Notes: a model not told the origin generated them from the letters alone. Positions 50,550 through 60,337 are shown, counted from the first letter of the stretch. The stretch is DNA of 64,000 nt from CAZUDO01 sp964618895 (GCA_964618895.1 CAZUDO010000127.1:62001-126000); one strand, 5' to 3'. Translations and numbers: made by a program.

Positions 50550-53069
50550 ATGGCCACCCTCCTCGAACCCACCATCCTTCCGAACGCCACCGTCTCGTGG
50601 GACCGCCCGCGCGTGGGCGGCAAGTTCTTGTTTGCGGGCGGCGAGAAGCTCTACGTTCGCGGCGTCACCTACGGCACCTTCCGGCCGAACACGGAGCGGG
50701 ATGAGTTCCCGGAGCCGGCGACGGTCGAACGGGACTTCCGGCTGATGGCCGCTCACGGCGTCAACGCTGTGCGCACCTACACCGCCCCGCCGCGGTGGGT
50801 GCTCGACCGGGCGTGGCAGTACGGCCTGCGCGTCATGGTGGGCCTGGCGGTCGAGCGCGAGGTCGGCTATCTCAACGACACGCGCGATCTCTCGGGCATC
50901 GCCGCACGGGTGCGCGCCCGCGTTCGTGCCTGCGCAGGCCACCCGGCGGTGCTGTGCTACGCGCTCGGGAACGAGATCCCGGCCCCGGTGGTGCGGTGGT
51001 TCGGGCCTGGCAGGATCGAGCGCCTGCTGGCTCGGATGGCCAGGGTGGTGCGCGAGGAAGACCGGGAGGCGCTCATCACCTATGTGAACTACCCATCCAC
51101 CGAGTATCTCGACTGCCCGTTCGCGGACCTGGTCAGCTTCAACGTCTACCTGGAGTCCATGGAGCGATTCGAAGCGTACCTGCCGCGGCTCCAGAACCTC
51201 GCCGGCGACCGGCCACTACTGATCACCGAGCTGGGGCTCGACAGCCTGCGCGCGGGCGCGCGGGCGCAGGCGACCATGGTGGGGAAGCAGGTGCGGGGGG
51301 CGTTCGCCTCGGGCGCGGCGGGGGTCTTCGTCTACGCCTGGACCGACGAATGGCATCGGGGCGGTGAGGACGTGAACGACTGGGACTTCGGCCTGGTGCG
51401 CCGCGACCGCGCGCCCAAGCCGGCGCTCGCCGCGGTGAGCCGCGCGTTCGCGGAGGTGCCGTTCTCATGGAACGCGGGCGCGCCGGATGCCACCGCGCCG
51501 CGGATCTCGGTGGTCGTGTGCACCTACAACGGCGCCCGCCTGCTGCGCGACTGCCTCGAGGGGATCCGGCGGCTCGACTATCCGAACTTCGAGGCGATCG
51601 TCGTGGACGACGGGTCCAGTGATGCCTCGGCCGCCATCGCCGCCGAGTGCGGCGTGCGCCTGATCCGCACCGAGAACCGTGGGCTGAGCGCCGCGCGCAA
51701 CACCGGCTGGCAGGCCGCCACCGGGGAGATTGTCGCCTACCTCGACGACGACGCGCGACCCGATCCGCACTGGCTCCACTATCTCGCCTGGGCATTCCGC
51801 ACCACGCGTCACGCCGGGATCGGGGGCCCCAACATCGCGCCGCCCGGCGACGGCTGGATCGCCGAGTGCGTCGCGAACGCCCCGGGCGGGCCGATGCACG
51901 TCCTCATCTCCGACCTCGAGGCCGAGCACATCCCGGGCTGCAACATGGCATTCCGCCGATCGGCGCTGGCGGCGGTCGCGGGTTTCGATGCCCGCTTCCG
52001 CACCGCCGGCGACGACGTGGACCTGTGCTGGCGGATTCAGGATCAGGTGGGAACGCTGGGGTTCCATGCCGGGGCCATGGTGTGGCACCACCGGCGCAAC
52101 TCGGTCCGCACTTACTGGCGCCAGCAGTTGGGCTATGGCCGCGCCGAGGCGCTACTCGAGCGCAAGTGGCCCGCGCGCTACAACGCGCTCGGCCACTACC
52201 GCTGGGCTGGCCGCATCTACGGCAGCGGGCTCACCCATGCCCTGGCACTGCGGCGGGGCAGGATCTACCAGGGGTCATGGGGCAGCGCGCCGTTCCAGTC
52301 CCTCTATCAACCCGGCCCGGGCGTGCTGGCATCCCTGCCGCTGATGCCGGAGTGGCATCTGGCGATCGTGGGGCTTGCGACGCTCGCAATGCTCGGCGCC
52401 CTCTGGCCGCCGCTTCTCTTCGCTCTGCCGGTACTCGGCGTCGCGCTCGCGGTCCCGATCGCGCAGGCGGTCGTGAGCGCCCACGCCGCCGCCTTTCCCG
52501 GACCCGCGGGTGATCGGTGGAAGCGCCGCGCGCTCACCACCCTCCTCCATCTCTTGCAGCCGATCGCCCGGCTGCGCGGCCGGCTGCGCCATGGTCTCGC
52601 CCCGTGGCGCGTGCGCGGTCCCGGTTGGCCCGCCTCCCCGCACCCGCGACGTCATGCGGTCTGGACGCCGCGCTGGCGGGCGCCCGACGCCCGGCTGCGC
52701 GGCATCGAGGAGTCCCTGCGCGAGTCGGGCGCCGTGGTGCGCCGTGGCGGAGACTTCGATCGCTGGGACCTCGAAGTGCGCGGCGGCCTGTTCGGCTCGG
52801 CCCGGCTGCTCGCCGCGGTCGAGGAGCACGGCCAGGGGCAGCAGATGGTGCGGGTGGGCACCTGGTCGCGGGTTGCGACCGGCGGGCTTGGGGGCGTCGC
52901 GACGCTGGCGGCGCTAACGGTGGCGGCGGGCCTCGGGGGTGCGACGGTCGTGGCCGGTGTCCTCGCCGGGGCGGCGCTCGGCCTCGCCGCCCGCATCGTC
53001 TGGGAGTGCGGGCTCGCCGCCCGCGCCCTCACCGACGCGCTGGCGCGGGAACTGGAACAGGATGCTTGA
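50550..53069 (+). CDS. Glycoside hydrolase / GT2 glycosyltransferase fusion
   Basis: The 839-residue protein joins two enzymes. Residues 30-300 are a (beta/alpha)8 hydrolase-like domain of the GH2/GH5 clan with acid/base E142 (YALGNEIPAP) and nucleophile E227 (LLITELGLDS). Residues 318-520 are GT-A family 2: VVVCTYNGARLL, VVDDGSSD, LDDDARPDP and GDDVDLCWR. Two or three membrane helices (about 605-650) and another hydrophobic pair (about 775-810) follow, so it sits in the inner membrane. It may build and trim a surface polysaccharide that is exported by the next gene. Confidence 0.83.
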   Translation: MATLLEPTILPNATVSWDRPRVGGKFLFAGGEKLYVRGVTYGTFRPNTERDEFPEPATVERDFRLMAAHGVNAVRTYTAPPRWVLDRAWQYGLRVMVGLAVEREVGYLNDTRDLSGIAARVRARVRACAGHPAVLCYALGNEIPAPVVRWFGPGRIERLLARMARVVREEDREALITYVNYPSTEYLDCPFADLVSFNVYLESMERFEAYLPRLQNLAGDRPLLITELGLDSLRAGARAQATMVGKQVRGAFASGAAGVFVYAWTDEWHRGGEDVNDWDFGLVRRDRAPKPALAAVSRAFAEVPFSWNAGAPDATAPRISVVVCTYNGARLLRDCLEGIRRLDYPNFEAIVVDDGSSDASAAIAAECGVRLIRTENRGLSAARNTGWQAATGEIVAYLDDDARPDPHWLHYLAWAFRTTRHAGIGGPNIAPPGDGWIAECVANAPGGPMHVLISDLEAEHIPGCNMAFRRSALAAVAGFDARFRTAGDDVDLCWRIQDQVGTLGFHAGAMVWHHRRNSVRTYWRQQLGYGRAEALLERKWPARYNALGHYRWAGRIYGSGLTHALALRRGRIYQGSWGSAPFQSLYQPGPGVLASLPLMPEWHLAIVGLATLAMLGALWPPLLFALPVLGVALAVPIAQAVVSAHAAAFPGPAGDRWKRRALTTLLHLLQPIARLRGRLRHGLAPWRVRGPGWPASPHPRRHAVWTPRWRAPDARLRGIEESLRESGAVVRRGGDFDRWDLEVRGGLFGSARLLAAVEEHGQGQQMVRVGTWSRVATGGLGGVATLAALTVAAGLGGATVVAGVLAGAALGLAARIVWECGLAARALTDALARELEQDA

Positions 53070-53092
53070 CGGCGCTGCGCCGCCCCGCGACA

Positions 53093-53180
53093 CCGGACGG
53101 AACGCTTGCGCCAGGAGCGGCCGGCGATGAGCATCCGCAACCCCGGACGGAACGACCGCGCCACGAGCACCCGCCAATGA
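53093..53180 (+). repeat. Imperfect 50-bp duplication carrying a mini-ORF before the ABC gene
   Basis: CCGGACGGAACG recurs at 53093 and 53143, and the flanking bases are also similar, giving an imperfect 50-base duplication in the 107-base gap. It produces a second start-like region: an ATG at 53127 opens a 17-codon frame (MSIRNPGRNDRATSTRQ) that ends in a TGA overlapping the ABC-gene ATG. Confidence 0.6.
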
Positions 53181-54937
53181 ACGCCCGCGCCCGCCGCTCC
53201 GACTGGGCGCTGTTCCGCCGGCTGCTGGGCGAGGCGCGACCCTATCGGCTCCACCTGCTGGGCCTGTTCGCCAACGGACTGCTTCTGGCGCCGCTCACCA
53301 TGCTGGCCCCGCTGCCGCTCAAGATCGCGGTGGACAGCGCGCTCGGCTCCCATCCGCTGCCCCGATTCCTCGTGTTCCCCGGGCTCGCGCCGTCGCGCGA
53401 GGTCGCCCTGATGATCGCCGCGGGCCTGCTGATCGCCACCGCTGTCCTCAGGCAGCTCCAGGAGCTCGCGAACCAGGGGCTGCGCGCCTACCTGATCGAG
53501 AAGCAGACCCTCGACCTGCGCGCTCGCGTGTTCCTCCACGCCCAGCGCCTGTCGCTCGCCCATCACGACCGGCGGGGCTCGACCGATGCGATCACCCGGA
53601 TCGAGAAGGACGCCCGCGACGCCCAGACGATCGTGGTCGAGAGCCTGTTCCCCTCGATCACCGCGAGCCTCACCGTGATCGGAATGTTGATCGTGACCGC
53701 CCGCCTCGACATGCAGCTCGCGCTCGCCGCGCTCGCCATCGCCCCGGTGCTGTTCCTGATGAACCAGTATTACCGCCGGCGGCTGCGCGTCCGGTGGCAC
53801 GAGGTGCGGGCGCTCGAGACCTCGGCGCTGGCGGTGGTGCAGGAGGTGCTCGGGGCGCTGCGCGTGGTCAAGGCGTTCGGCCAGGAGGAGCGCGAGCAGA
53901 AGCGCTTCCTCCACCGCTCGGGCCAGGGAATGTGGGCGCGGCTGCGCCTCAGCCTGGCCGAGGGCGGCTTCGGCATGCAGGTGGGCGTGCTCACCGCGCT
54001 GGGGAGCGCGGTGGTGCTGTTCGTCGGCATTGGACACGTCCAGGAGGGCGCGCTGACGCTGGGCGAGCTGCTCCTCGTCATGGGCTACCTCACGCAGCTC
54101 TACGAACCGCTCCGCACGCTGAGCAAGCGGGCGGTGGGTCTCCAGTCGAAGCTCGCCGGGGCGGAGCGGGTGTTCGCGCTGCTCGACGACGCGCCCGACG
54201 TGGTCGAGGGGCAGGGCGCGCACGCTCTCGATCGGGCGCGGGGCGCGATCGAGTTCCAGGGCGTCTCGTTTGGATACTCCGCCGATCGCGCCGTGCTGAG
54301 CGACGTCTCGTTCGCGGCGCCGGCCGCGACGCGGGTGGGGATTGCCGGGCCGACCGGCGCCGGCAAGACCACGCTCATGGGCCTCCTGCTCAGGCTCCAT
54401 GACCCAACCGCGGGCCGCATCCTGCTCGATGGCATTGACCTGAGGGACTACAAGATCGCCGACCTGCGCCGCCAGTACGCGATGGTGCTGCAGGATCCGG
54501 TTTTGTTCTCGACCAGCGTGGGCGAGAACATTGCCTACGCGCGACCGGACGCCGGTCACGACGAGATCATCGCGGCGGCGAAAGCGGCGAACGCGCACGA
54601 TTTCATCCGCCGGCTCCCGCAGGGCTACGACACGCCGGTCGGGGAGCGCGGCATGACGCTCTCGGGCGGGGAGCGTCAGCGGGTTTCGCTGGCCCGCGCG
54701 TTCCTACGGGATGCGCCGATCCTGATCCTCGATGAGCCGACCAGCGCGGTGGACGTGCGCTCCGAGGCGCTCATCATGGAGGCGATCGAGCGGCTGATGC
54801 GGGGGCGGACGACGTTCATTGTTGCGCACCGCCTGAGCACGCTGGAGCACTGCGACCTGCGGATCGAGATCGAGGGCGGGCGGCTGGCCACCGTGCGCAC
54901 GCCGGCGCGCGCCGGCGGCGGGGTCAGCTCGGGCTAA
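53177..54937 (+). CDS. MsbA-like ABC exporter (fused permease-ATPase)
   Basis: The 586-residue half-transporter starts at ATG 53177. About six membrane helices fill residues 20-330; the ATPase has Walker A GPTGAGKTT (near 389), Q-loop VLQDPVLF, signature LSGGERQR (near 494), Walker B ILILDEPT (near 514) and H-loop IVAHRLSTL. It would export a lipid-linked or peptide substrate; here the GH/GT2 fusion points to a glycan. Its stop overlaps that of the convergent DUF5916 gene (CTAA at 54934-54937). Confidence 0.88.
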   Translation: MNARARRSDWALFRRLLGEARPYRLHLLGLFANGLLLAPLTMLAPLPLKIAVDSALGSHPLPRFLVFPGLAPSREVALMIAAGLLIATAVLRQLQELANQGLRAYLIEKQTLDLRARVFLHAQRLSLAHHDRRGSTDAITRIEKDARDAQTIVVESLFPSITASLTVIGMLIVTARLDMQLALAALAIAPVLFLMNQYYRRRLRVRWHEVRALETSALAVVQEVLGALRVVKAFGQEEREQKRFLHRSGQGMWARLRLSLAEGGFGMQVGVLTALGSAVVLFVGIGHVQEGALTLGELLLVMGYLTQLYEPLRTLSKRAVGLQSKLAGAERVFALLDDAPDVVEGQGAHALDRARGAIEFQGVSFGYSADRAVLSDVSFAAPAATRVGIAGPTGAGKTTLMGLLLRLHDPTAGRILLDGIDLRDYKIADLRRQYAMVLQDPVLFSTSVGENIAYARPDAGHDEIIAAAKAANAHDFIRRLPQGYDTPVGERGMTLSGGERQRVSLARAFLRDAPILILDEPTSAVDVRSEALIMEAIERLMRGRTTFIVAHRLSTLEHCDLRIEIEGGRLATVRTPARAGGGVSSG

Positions 54938-57495
54938 CGGCTCAAGTAGTAGGAGAGCTTCGCCAGCACGATGTTCTCGGGCCGCGCATCGCCCACCCGC
55001 GCCACCGGCAGCGGGGTCTCGGCGAACGGGTCGGACTCGGAGCGCCGCTGCGTCCACACCAGGAACAGCGTCGAGCCCGGCCGGTACTCCCAGCGGAGCA
55101 CGGCGTTCCCCTTGAGCGAGCGGACGGTGAAGTCGAGGTCGTCGCTGTAGCTCGAAGGCTCGAACGAGTAGCTGCGTGGAAGCGCCAGCGACTTGAAGCC
55201 CCGGTAGGCCGCCGATGACACGAACGGCTGGACGTACGTCTGGAGTCCCAGCCGGGGCGTGAGCGTCCAGTTGAGGCGCAGCGACGCCGACACCGTGTGC
55301 TGATCCAGTGTGGCGAAGACGTACCGGCGCCCGTTGGTCGCCGACGCCGCATCCACCAGCACCGTGACGAACTGCGCGTCCTCGTGCAGCCGCTCCCAGC
55401 CGGGCGTGAGCTTGATGCTGAGCGCGGTGGTGGGTTTCCACCCCACCCCCGGATAGGCGTAGACGTTCCACGCGCGCGAGGCCGATGTCCTGCCACCCAC
55501 CGATGCGTAGAAGTAGGTTCGCCGCTGGGTGTCGCTCAGGTAGTCGGCGCCCCCCGAGAACGCGGCGAGATTGCGCGTCAGAGGGCCGCCGCGCGTGCGC
55601 CGATTGTTGAAGGCCGGAGCGTCGAACGTGCCGTAGGCGCTCAGGGTGTGCCCGTTCTTGAACTCGGTGTAGCTCGAGCCCTCCGCGCCCCGCCGGGTCG
55701 CGTTGCCACCGTGGTCGAGGGTCCAGAACGCGGCCGCCTTGAGCGTCTGGTAGCGGAACAAGCGGGTCGGCCGGGTCCACTTGTAGCCGCTGCCGACGTG
55801 GCCGTTCACCAGGTCGGACCGCCGCTGGAATCCCACGTCGTTGGCGTCGAACTCCGGCGCCACGAACCCGACCGCCGTGTTGAACAGGAGCGCCCCCTTC
55901 TGCTTGTTGATCCAGTAGCGGCTGGCGAAGCCCAGGAGCGATGTGGCGGCCGAGTCCACCTCGACGTGGCCCGCGTCGGGCCGCTGAAAATAGTGGGCGG
56001 AGCTGCGCTGGAGCGCGATCAGCCGCCGCGCGTTGCCCTCGACCCGCGAGAGCGCGGACCAGCCCGAGAGCACCCAGGTCTGCTTCGCGTCGAAGAACAG
56101 CCAGCCGTCGAGGCCACCCAGCAGCGAGGCGCTGTTGAGTTGGTTGCGCAGCGCCGGCTCATCGAACGAGCGCACGGCGGTGGTGCCGAGGAGCCCCAGC
56201 CCGGCGCGACGCCCGAACTCGCGCTGGGCCCGGGTCGCGCCGTAGTAGGTGAGCGGCTCGATCTCGGCCTGCCAGGAGGTGTCGGGATCCGCCAGCCTGG
56301 CGAGTGCGCGGTCGGTGACCGCGTGCACCGTGCCGAGGCTCCAGGAGTTGCCGAGCCGCCCGATCAGCTTGCCCGCGCCGAGAATGCGCGTCGCGACCGG
56401 GACGTCCTCGAAGTCGGACGATGGCACACGGCCCTGGGGCGCGCGGCCGATGCGCCGGCTGTAGAAAAAGAGCGGATCCTCCCAGTCGGAGTCCCAGTAG
56501 TCGCCGGCGCCCTGGCGGCCGAAGGCGAAGGTCCCGGCGCCATCCACGAAGAACGGCCGCTTCTCCTCGAAGAACGACTCGACGTCGGTGAGGTTGACGG
56601 TGGCGGGGTCAATCTCGACGTGGCCAAAGTCGGGATTGGCCGTGGCGTTCAAGGTCAGGCGGCCGAGCCGGGTACGGAGGTCCCCGCCCCCGCTCGAGCG
56701 CGTGCGCGACCCGTCGTTGAATGGGTCGCCGGGCGGGGAGTCGAGGCGCTCGGTCTGCGTCGTCACGTACGGCATCAGCTCGATCGCGAGTCCCGGCGCG
56801 ATGCCGTCGAATCCGACCAGATCGGGGAAGCGCGACACGAAGCCGCTCGCCTTGCGCGGGCGATAGGCGGCGTAGCTCTTCTCGCGCCGCCGCGGGATCT
56901 CGCGCGCGAAGTTGACGCCCCACACGTGGCGGTCGCTCCCGGCGAAGCGCAGCTGCGACCAGGGGACCCGCATCTCGACCGTCCACCCCAGCTCGTCCCG
57001 GCGCGCCCGGCCCTCCCACACGCCGTCCCACGACTTGTCGTCGTCCACATCGTTCGAAAGCGTGCCGTCGTACTGCGTCCCGGCGGCGTTCACCATGAAG
57101 TAGTAGCCGCTACGCCGGTCGTGATAGGGGTCGAGGTAGAGCGCGAAACGGTCGGAGGCGATCGAGGCGTCGCGTCGCGCCAGGCGCGAGACGACCGAGT
57201 CGGGGGCGGTGTCGTGGAGCCGTGCGCCGACGTAGAGCGCGTCGTCGTCGTAGGCGATCCGCACCTCGGTGCGCTGGCTCGGCGGCGCGCCCTCGACCGG
57301 ATCGCGCTGGGTGAGCGCGCTGAACGGCTCACCGTGACTCCACAGGGGCTCGGCAAGCTCGCCGTCTACGGTGACAGGACCGGTCGCCCGGAATGCTCGG
57401 ACGATCGGCCGATCGGATGGCGCGGCGGCAGGGGCCGCGGGCGTCGCGGCACCCACCGCCGCGGCGAGGCAGAGGCCGGCGAGGAAGGCGATCAC
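54934..57495 (-). CDS. DUF5916 / CBM9-like outer-membrane protein
   Basis: GTG 57495 overlaps the kinase stop (GTGA) and directly precedes a signal peptide (VIAFLAGLCLAAAVGAA); 853 residues. Residues about 40-220 are CBM9-like (VDGELAEPLWSHGEPF, VRIAYDDDALYVGARLHDTAPD, GYYFMVNAAG, GWTVEMRVPWSQLRF). The DUF5916 part follows with FEEKRPFFVDGAGTFAFG and FFYSRRIG. The rest is a beta barrel ending in VLAKLSYYLSR. It may take up or process a polymer. Confidence 0.86.
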   Translation of the reverse strand: MIAFLAGLCLAAAVGAATPAAPAAAPSDRPIVRAFRATGPVTVDGELAEPLWSHGEPFSALTQRDPVEGAPPSQRTEVRIAYDDDALYVGARLHDTAPDSVVSRLARRDASIASDRFALYLDPYHDRRSGYYFMVNAAGTQYDGTLSNDVDDDKSWDGVWEGRARRDELGWTVEMRVPWSQLRFAGSDRHVWGVNFAREIPRRREKSYAAYRPRKASGFVSRFPDLVGFDGIAPGLAIELMPYVTTQTERLDSPPGDPFNDGSRTRSSGGGDLRTRLGRLTLNATANPDFGHVEIDPATVNLTDVESFFEEKRPFFVDGAGTFAFGRQGAGDYWDSDWEDPLFFYSRRIGRAPQGRVPSSDFEDVPVATRILGAGKLIGRLGNSWSLGTVHAVTDRALARLADPDTSWQAEIEPLTYYGATRAQREFGRRAGLGLLGTTAVRSFDEPALRNQLNSASLLGGLDGWLFFDAKQTWVLSGWSALSRVEGNARRLIALQRSSAHYFQRPDAGHVEVDSAATSLLGFASRYWINKQKGALLFNTAVGFVAPEFDANDVGFQRRSDLVNGHVGSGYKWTRPTRLFRYQTLKAAAFWTLDHGGNATRRGAEGSSYTEFKNGHTLSAYGTFDAPAFNNRRTRGGPLTRNLAAFSGGADYLSDTQRRTYFYASVGGRTSASRAWNVYAYPGVGWKPTTALSIKLTPGWERLHEDAQFVTVLVDAASATNGRRYVFATLDQHTVSASLRLNWTLTPRLGLQTYVQPFVSSAAYRGFKSLALPRSYSFEPSSYSDDLDFTVRSLKGNAVLRWEYRPGSTLFLVWTQRRSESDPFAETPLPVARVGDARPENIVLAKLSYYLSR

Positions 57496-58505
57496 GCCAG
57501 CCAATCCTGGCCGGCGTCGAGCGCCGCCGAGATCTGCGTCAGATAGAGACGCATCGAGCTGACCGGCCGGACCAGACACAGCGGATCTTCGAATCTCAGG
57601 TCCGCGCACGCCCACAGGATCCCGGCCAGCGACTGGAAGACGTGCCCCATGATGGAGAGGCGGCGGATCGCGGCGTCGTCGAGGTGGGGCCAGCGCTCGC
57701 GCACCGTCGCTTCGTAGGTCGCGGGATCAACCTGCATGACCAGTCCGCGGCTGCTGGCGAGGGCCAGGTCGGCGGCCGGAACGCCACGTCCCGCGGTCTC
57801 CCAGTCAATCGGGCAGATCACGGGGCCCGCGTCGGTCTTCCGAATCCGCACGTTCTTGGGCTGGAAGTCCGCGTGCACCAGCGTGACCGGGAAGTCCTCG
57901 CACGCCCGCGCGATCCGCGGCCAGCGAGCTTCGAGCGCGTCGCCCTGGGCGAGCACCCCGCTCAGGACCTCACGATCCGAAGGGGTCAGTCCCCGGTTGC
58001 CGAAGTATCGCCGGATCTCCTCGTGCGCGGTCCTGAGATGGGAGAGGTATCGGCCCGGTCCCGCGTCCGGGAGCGCTTCGGCCGCGACCACCTCCGCCGC
58101 CGAGCGGTGGAGAAGCCCCAGCCAGCGCGCGGCCAGCACCCGGTGCTGCGGATCGGCGGGCGAGAGACACCGCTCGCCCACGTCCTCGACGAACATCCAT
58201 GCTGAGCCGTCGTCGTCCTCGCAGGCGCCGCGATAGCGGGCCACGGTCACCGGCAGGCGCGGCAGGATGGTCTCGTAGATCCGGCGCTCGAGCGCGAGCC
58301 CCGCCGGATGAAAGCGCTTCGCGAACACCGCCGGGGTTTCGGACGTGGTGAACGCCAGGCGGTGGATGGCGGGCTTGGATCGGGTGGCCGCCCGCAGGAG
58401 CGCGATGCTGGTGGGAGCGGCCCCGCCCAGGGTCGCCCAGGCACGGGCCGCCGGGTCCCGGGCGATGTCGCTGGTCGTGGTGGTGAGCGGGGTGTTCCGG
58501 GGCAT
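57492..58505 (-). CDS. APH-fold phosphotransferase
   Basis: The intact 337-residue kinase-like protein has an N-lobe (TSETPAVFAKRFHPAG with the nucleotide Lys), then VTLVHADFQPKNVRI (Brenner motif with catalytic Asp) and ICPIDWETAGRGVPAADLA. Family members phosphorylate sugars, choline or drugs; the substrate is unknown. It is coupled to the DUF5916 gene. An AT-rich palindrome lies 93-116 bases before its ATG. Confidence 0.8.
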   Translation of the reverse strand: MPRNTPLTTTTSDIARDPAARAWATLGGAAPTSIALLRAATRSKPAIHRLAFTTSETPAVFAKRFHPAGLALERRIYETILPRLPVTVARYRGACEDDDGSAWMFVEDVGERCLSPADPQHRVLAARWLGLLHRSAAEVVAAEALPDAGPGRYLSHLRTAHEEIRRYFGNRGLTPSDREVLSGVLAQGDALEARWPRIARACEDFPVTLVHADFQPKNVRIRKTDAGPVICPIDWETAGRGVPAADLALASSRGLVMQVDPATYEATVRERWPHLDDAAIRRLSIMGHVFQSLAGILWACADLRFEDPLCLVRPVSSMRLYLTQISAALDAGQDWLA

Positions 58506-58597
58506 GGGGTCGGGGCAGCGGAGCAGGCGGGCGCCGGGGGCGCGATCCTCGCAATACGATCGAGGACCATCGTGGCCTCAATGGACACCAGATTCGC

Positions 58598-58621
58598 ATT
58601 CATATTACCATTAATGTGAAT
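58598..58621 (-). promoter_or_regulatory. AT-rich palindrome (operator-like) upstream of the phosphotransferase
   Basis: A 24-base near-perfect inverted repeat pairs at nine of ten arm positions (ATTCATATTA against TAATGTGAAT). On the minus strand it includes a -10-like TAATAT. The island is strikingly AT-rich for this genome. A dimeric repressor site of MarR/PadR type is a plausible reading; no such regulator is nearby. Confidence 0.5.
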
Positions 58622-58642
58622 CACCGTAACACAGAATGTGGA

Positions 58643-60100
58643 TCAGCCGCGCCGCTTCTCCCACGGGCCCCAGATCGCGAACGTGATGCCGGGATTCTGC
58701 ATGTTCACGAACAAAGTGCGCCCGTCGGGCGCGAAGCAGGCCCCGGCGAACTCGGAATCGTTGTGGGCATTGCGGGCGAAGCGATAGAGCCGGCCCTGCG
58801 GGGTGATGCCGAGGACGAAGTTCTCTTGGTCCCCATCCTCGCACACGATCATGTCCCCGTTGGGCGCGGGCGTCAGGTTGTCGGGGCCGTCGAGGAGCGC
58901 CGGATCATCGGGCTCGAGGAGCAGCGAGAGCCGGCCGGCCGCGAGATCGAGCCGCCACACCTGCCCCGCCTCGCGGCGACCGCCGTCGGTGGCGCAGAAG
59001 TAGAGCGAGCGCTGGTGGATGGTGATGCCCTCGCTGCGCGCGAACTGGGCGGCGCCCAGGGCCAACCCCTGCGCCCGCGTCGAGGTCGCCGCCGCGCGGG
59101 GCCGGCGGGTGATCCCCTCGTTCTCGCTGTCGAGGTCCGGGTCCACGACCGGGATCGGGAGCCAGTCCACCAGGAAGGACGCACCCGGGATGAAGTCGCG
59201 CCGCTTCCGATTCTGGGTCAGCGCGGCCGGGCGATCCACGATCCGCAGCGCCTCGAGCGCGCCGCCCAGGGCCAGGTCGCCGGCCTTCAGGTCGGCGACG
59301 CGTTTGCGGCCGCTGGTGAGGACGTCGGGCCGGTAGCGGTAGAGCAGACCGTCGGCGCGGTCCTCGGTCAGGTAGACGAACCCGGTCGCGGGATCCACCG
59401 CCACCGCCTCGTGGTAGAAACGGCCCATCGCCTTGATCGGCACCGGATCCACCAGCCCCTCCGCCCTGGCTTCCACCTCGAACAGGTAGCCATGGCGCTC
59501 GGCCACGTCGGGCCGCGGGTCGTGCATGCGCGCATCGGCGGGGGCGGGCATGTAGACGCACTCCTCGGCCGAGAGCCACGAGCCCCACGGCGTCGGCCCG
59601 CCGGCGCAGTTGCGAAACGTGCCGGCCAGGCTCGGAAACGAGCGCACCAGGTTGCGGTCGGCGTCCACCCATAGGGTGGTGGTGCCGCCGGTGCCGAGCC
59701 GGTCGTAGCGCCGGCGGCGCCCGGGGTCCACCACCGGACGCTGGTCGGGCTCCAGCTCGTGGTTACGCACCAGCACGGTCAGCCCCGCAAGCCCCGCGAA
59801 CGCCGCCATCCCGTCGTGACGGGCCGGCACAAGCTCGCCGTTGCTCATGCGCTGGGTAAAGCGCTGGTCGTTCTCGCTCCCGGTCAGGGCGGTCGAGAGT
59901 GCCCGGTATTGAAAGCCCTCCGGCAGGTCGAGCAGCCCCGCCGGGTCGCGCTGCAGCGGACCATAACCGCGGGCGGCGAGGGAGGCAGGGCCGGCGGCTC
60001 CCGCCATCCGGGCGGCGAGAAGCTCGAGCGCGCCCGGCACCAGCAGGCCCGCAGAAGCGGCGGCCGAGCGGCGCAGGAACTGACGGCGGGAGAAGGGCAT
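58643..60100 (-). CDS. Tat-exported PhoX/DUF839-like protein
   Basis: Start ATG 60100; 485 residues. The signal SRRQFLRRSAAASAGL has a twin-arginine motif. The mature protein matches PhoX-type phosphatases/DUF839: VRNHELEPDQRP, GGTTTLWVD, NCAGGPTPWGSWLSAEEC, MGRFYHEAVAVDP, YLTEDRADGLLYRY, GPDNLTPAPNGDMIVCEDG and FVNMQNPG. Acidic ligands for Ca/Fe are visible. A phosphate-scavenging or related hydrolase is likely; a purely structural beta-propeller cannot be ruled out. Confidence 0.82.
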   Translation of the reverse strand: MPFSRRQFLRRSAAASAGLLVPGALELLAARMAGAAGPASLAARGYGPLQRDPAGLLDLPEGFQYRALSTALTGSENDQRFTQRMSNGELVPARHDGMAAFAGLAGLTVLVRNHELEPDQRPVVDPGRRRRYDRLGTGGTTTLWVDADRNLVRSFPSLAGTFRNCAGGPTPWGSWLSAEECVYMPAPADARMHDPRPDVAERHGYLFEVEARAEGLVDPVPIKAMGRFYHEAVAVDPATGFVYLTEDRADGLLYRYRPDVLTSGRKRVADLKAGDLALGGALEALRIVDRPAALTQNRKRRDFIPGASFLVDWLPIPVVDPDLDSENEGITRRPRAAATSTRAQGLALGAAQFARSEGITIHQRSLYFCATDGGRREAGQVWRLDLAAGRLSLLLEPDDPALLDGPDNLTPAPNGDMIVCEDGDQENFVLGITPQGRLYRFARNAHNDSEFAGACFAPDGRTLFVNMQNPGITFAIWGPWEKRRG

Positions 60101-60179
60101 GGCGGGAGGATAGCGTACGGGGCGTCGTCGGCCGCGCGGACGGGGAGCCGTGGAGTCCCGTGTCCAGCCACTTGTTGAA

Positions 60180-60225
60180 GTTACCCGAGGGGTCATCGTC
60201 AAGCCGTTTGAGATGTTACCCGGGG
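60180..60225. repeat. Direct repeat GTTACCCG in a divergent promoter region
   Basis: GTTACCCGAGG (60180) and GTTACCCGGGG (60215) lie 35 bases apart in the 237-base gap between the divergent PhoX-like and LVIVD genes. The spacing and position suggest an activator or repressor site. No promoter pair was clear. Confidence 0.3.
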
Positions 60226-60337
60226 CGAACTGTCCAGGCGTGGCGCCAGACCGCGATGCGACAGGTGGCGGAGGTCCCGCTCCAGGGGCTATCATCGTGC
60301 GGGTTCCGATCCAACCACCAGGGGAGAGGTCATCATC

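Noticed and set aside
52652..54598. 648-codon minus-strand frame across the GH/GT2 and ABC genes
   Set aside because: Shadow of two motif-complete genes; its sequence contains no domain pattern.
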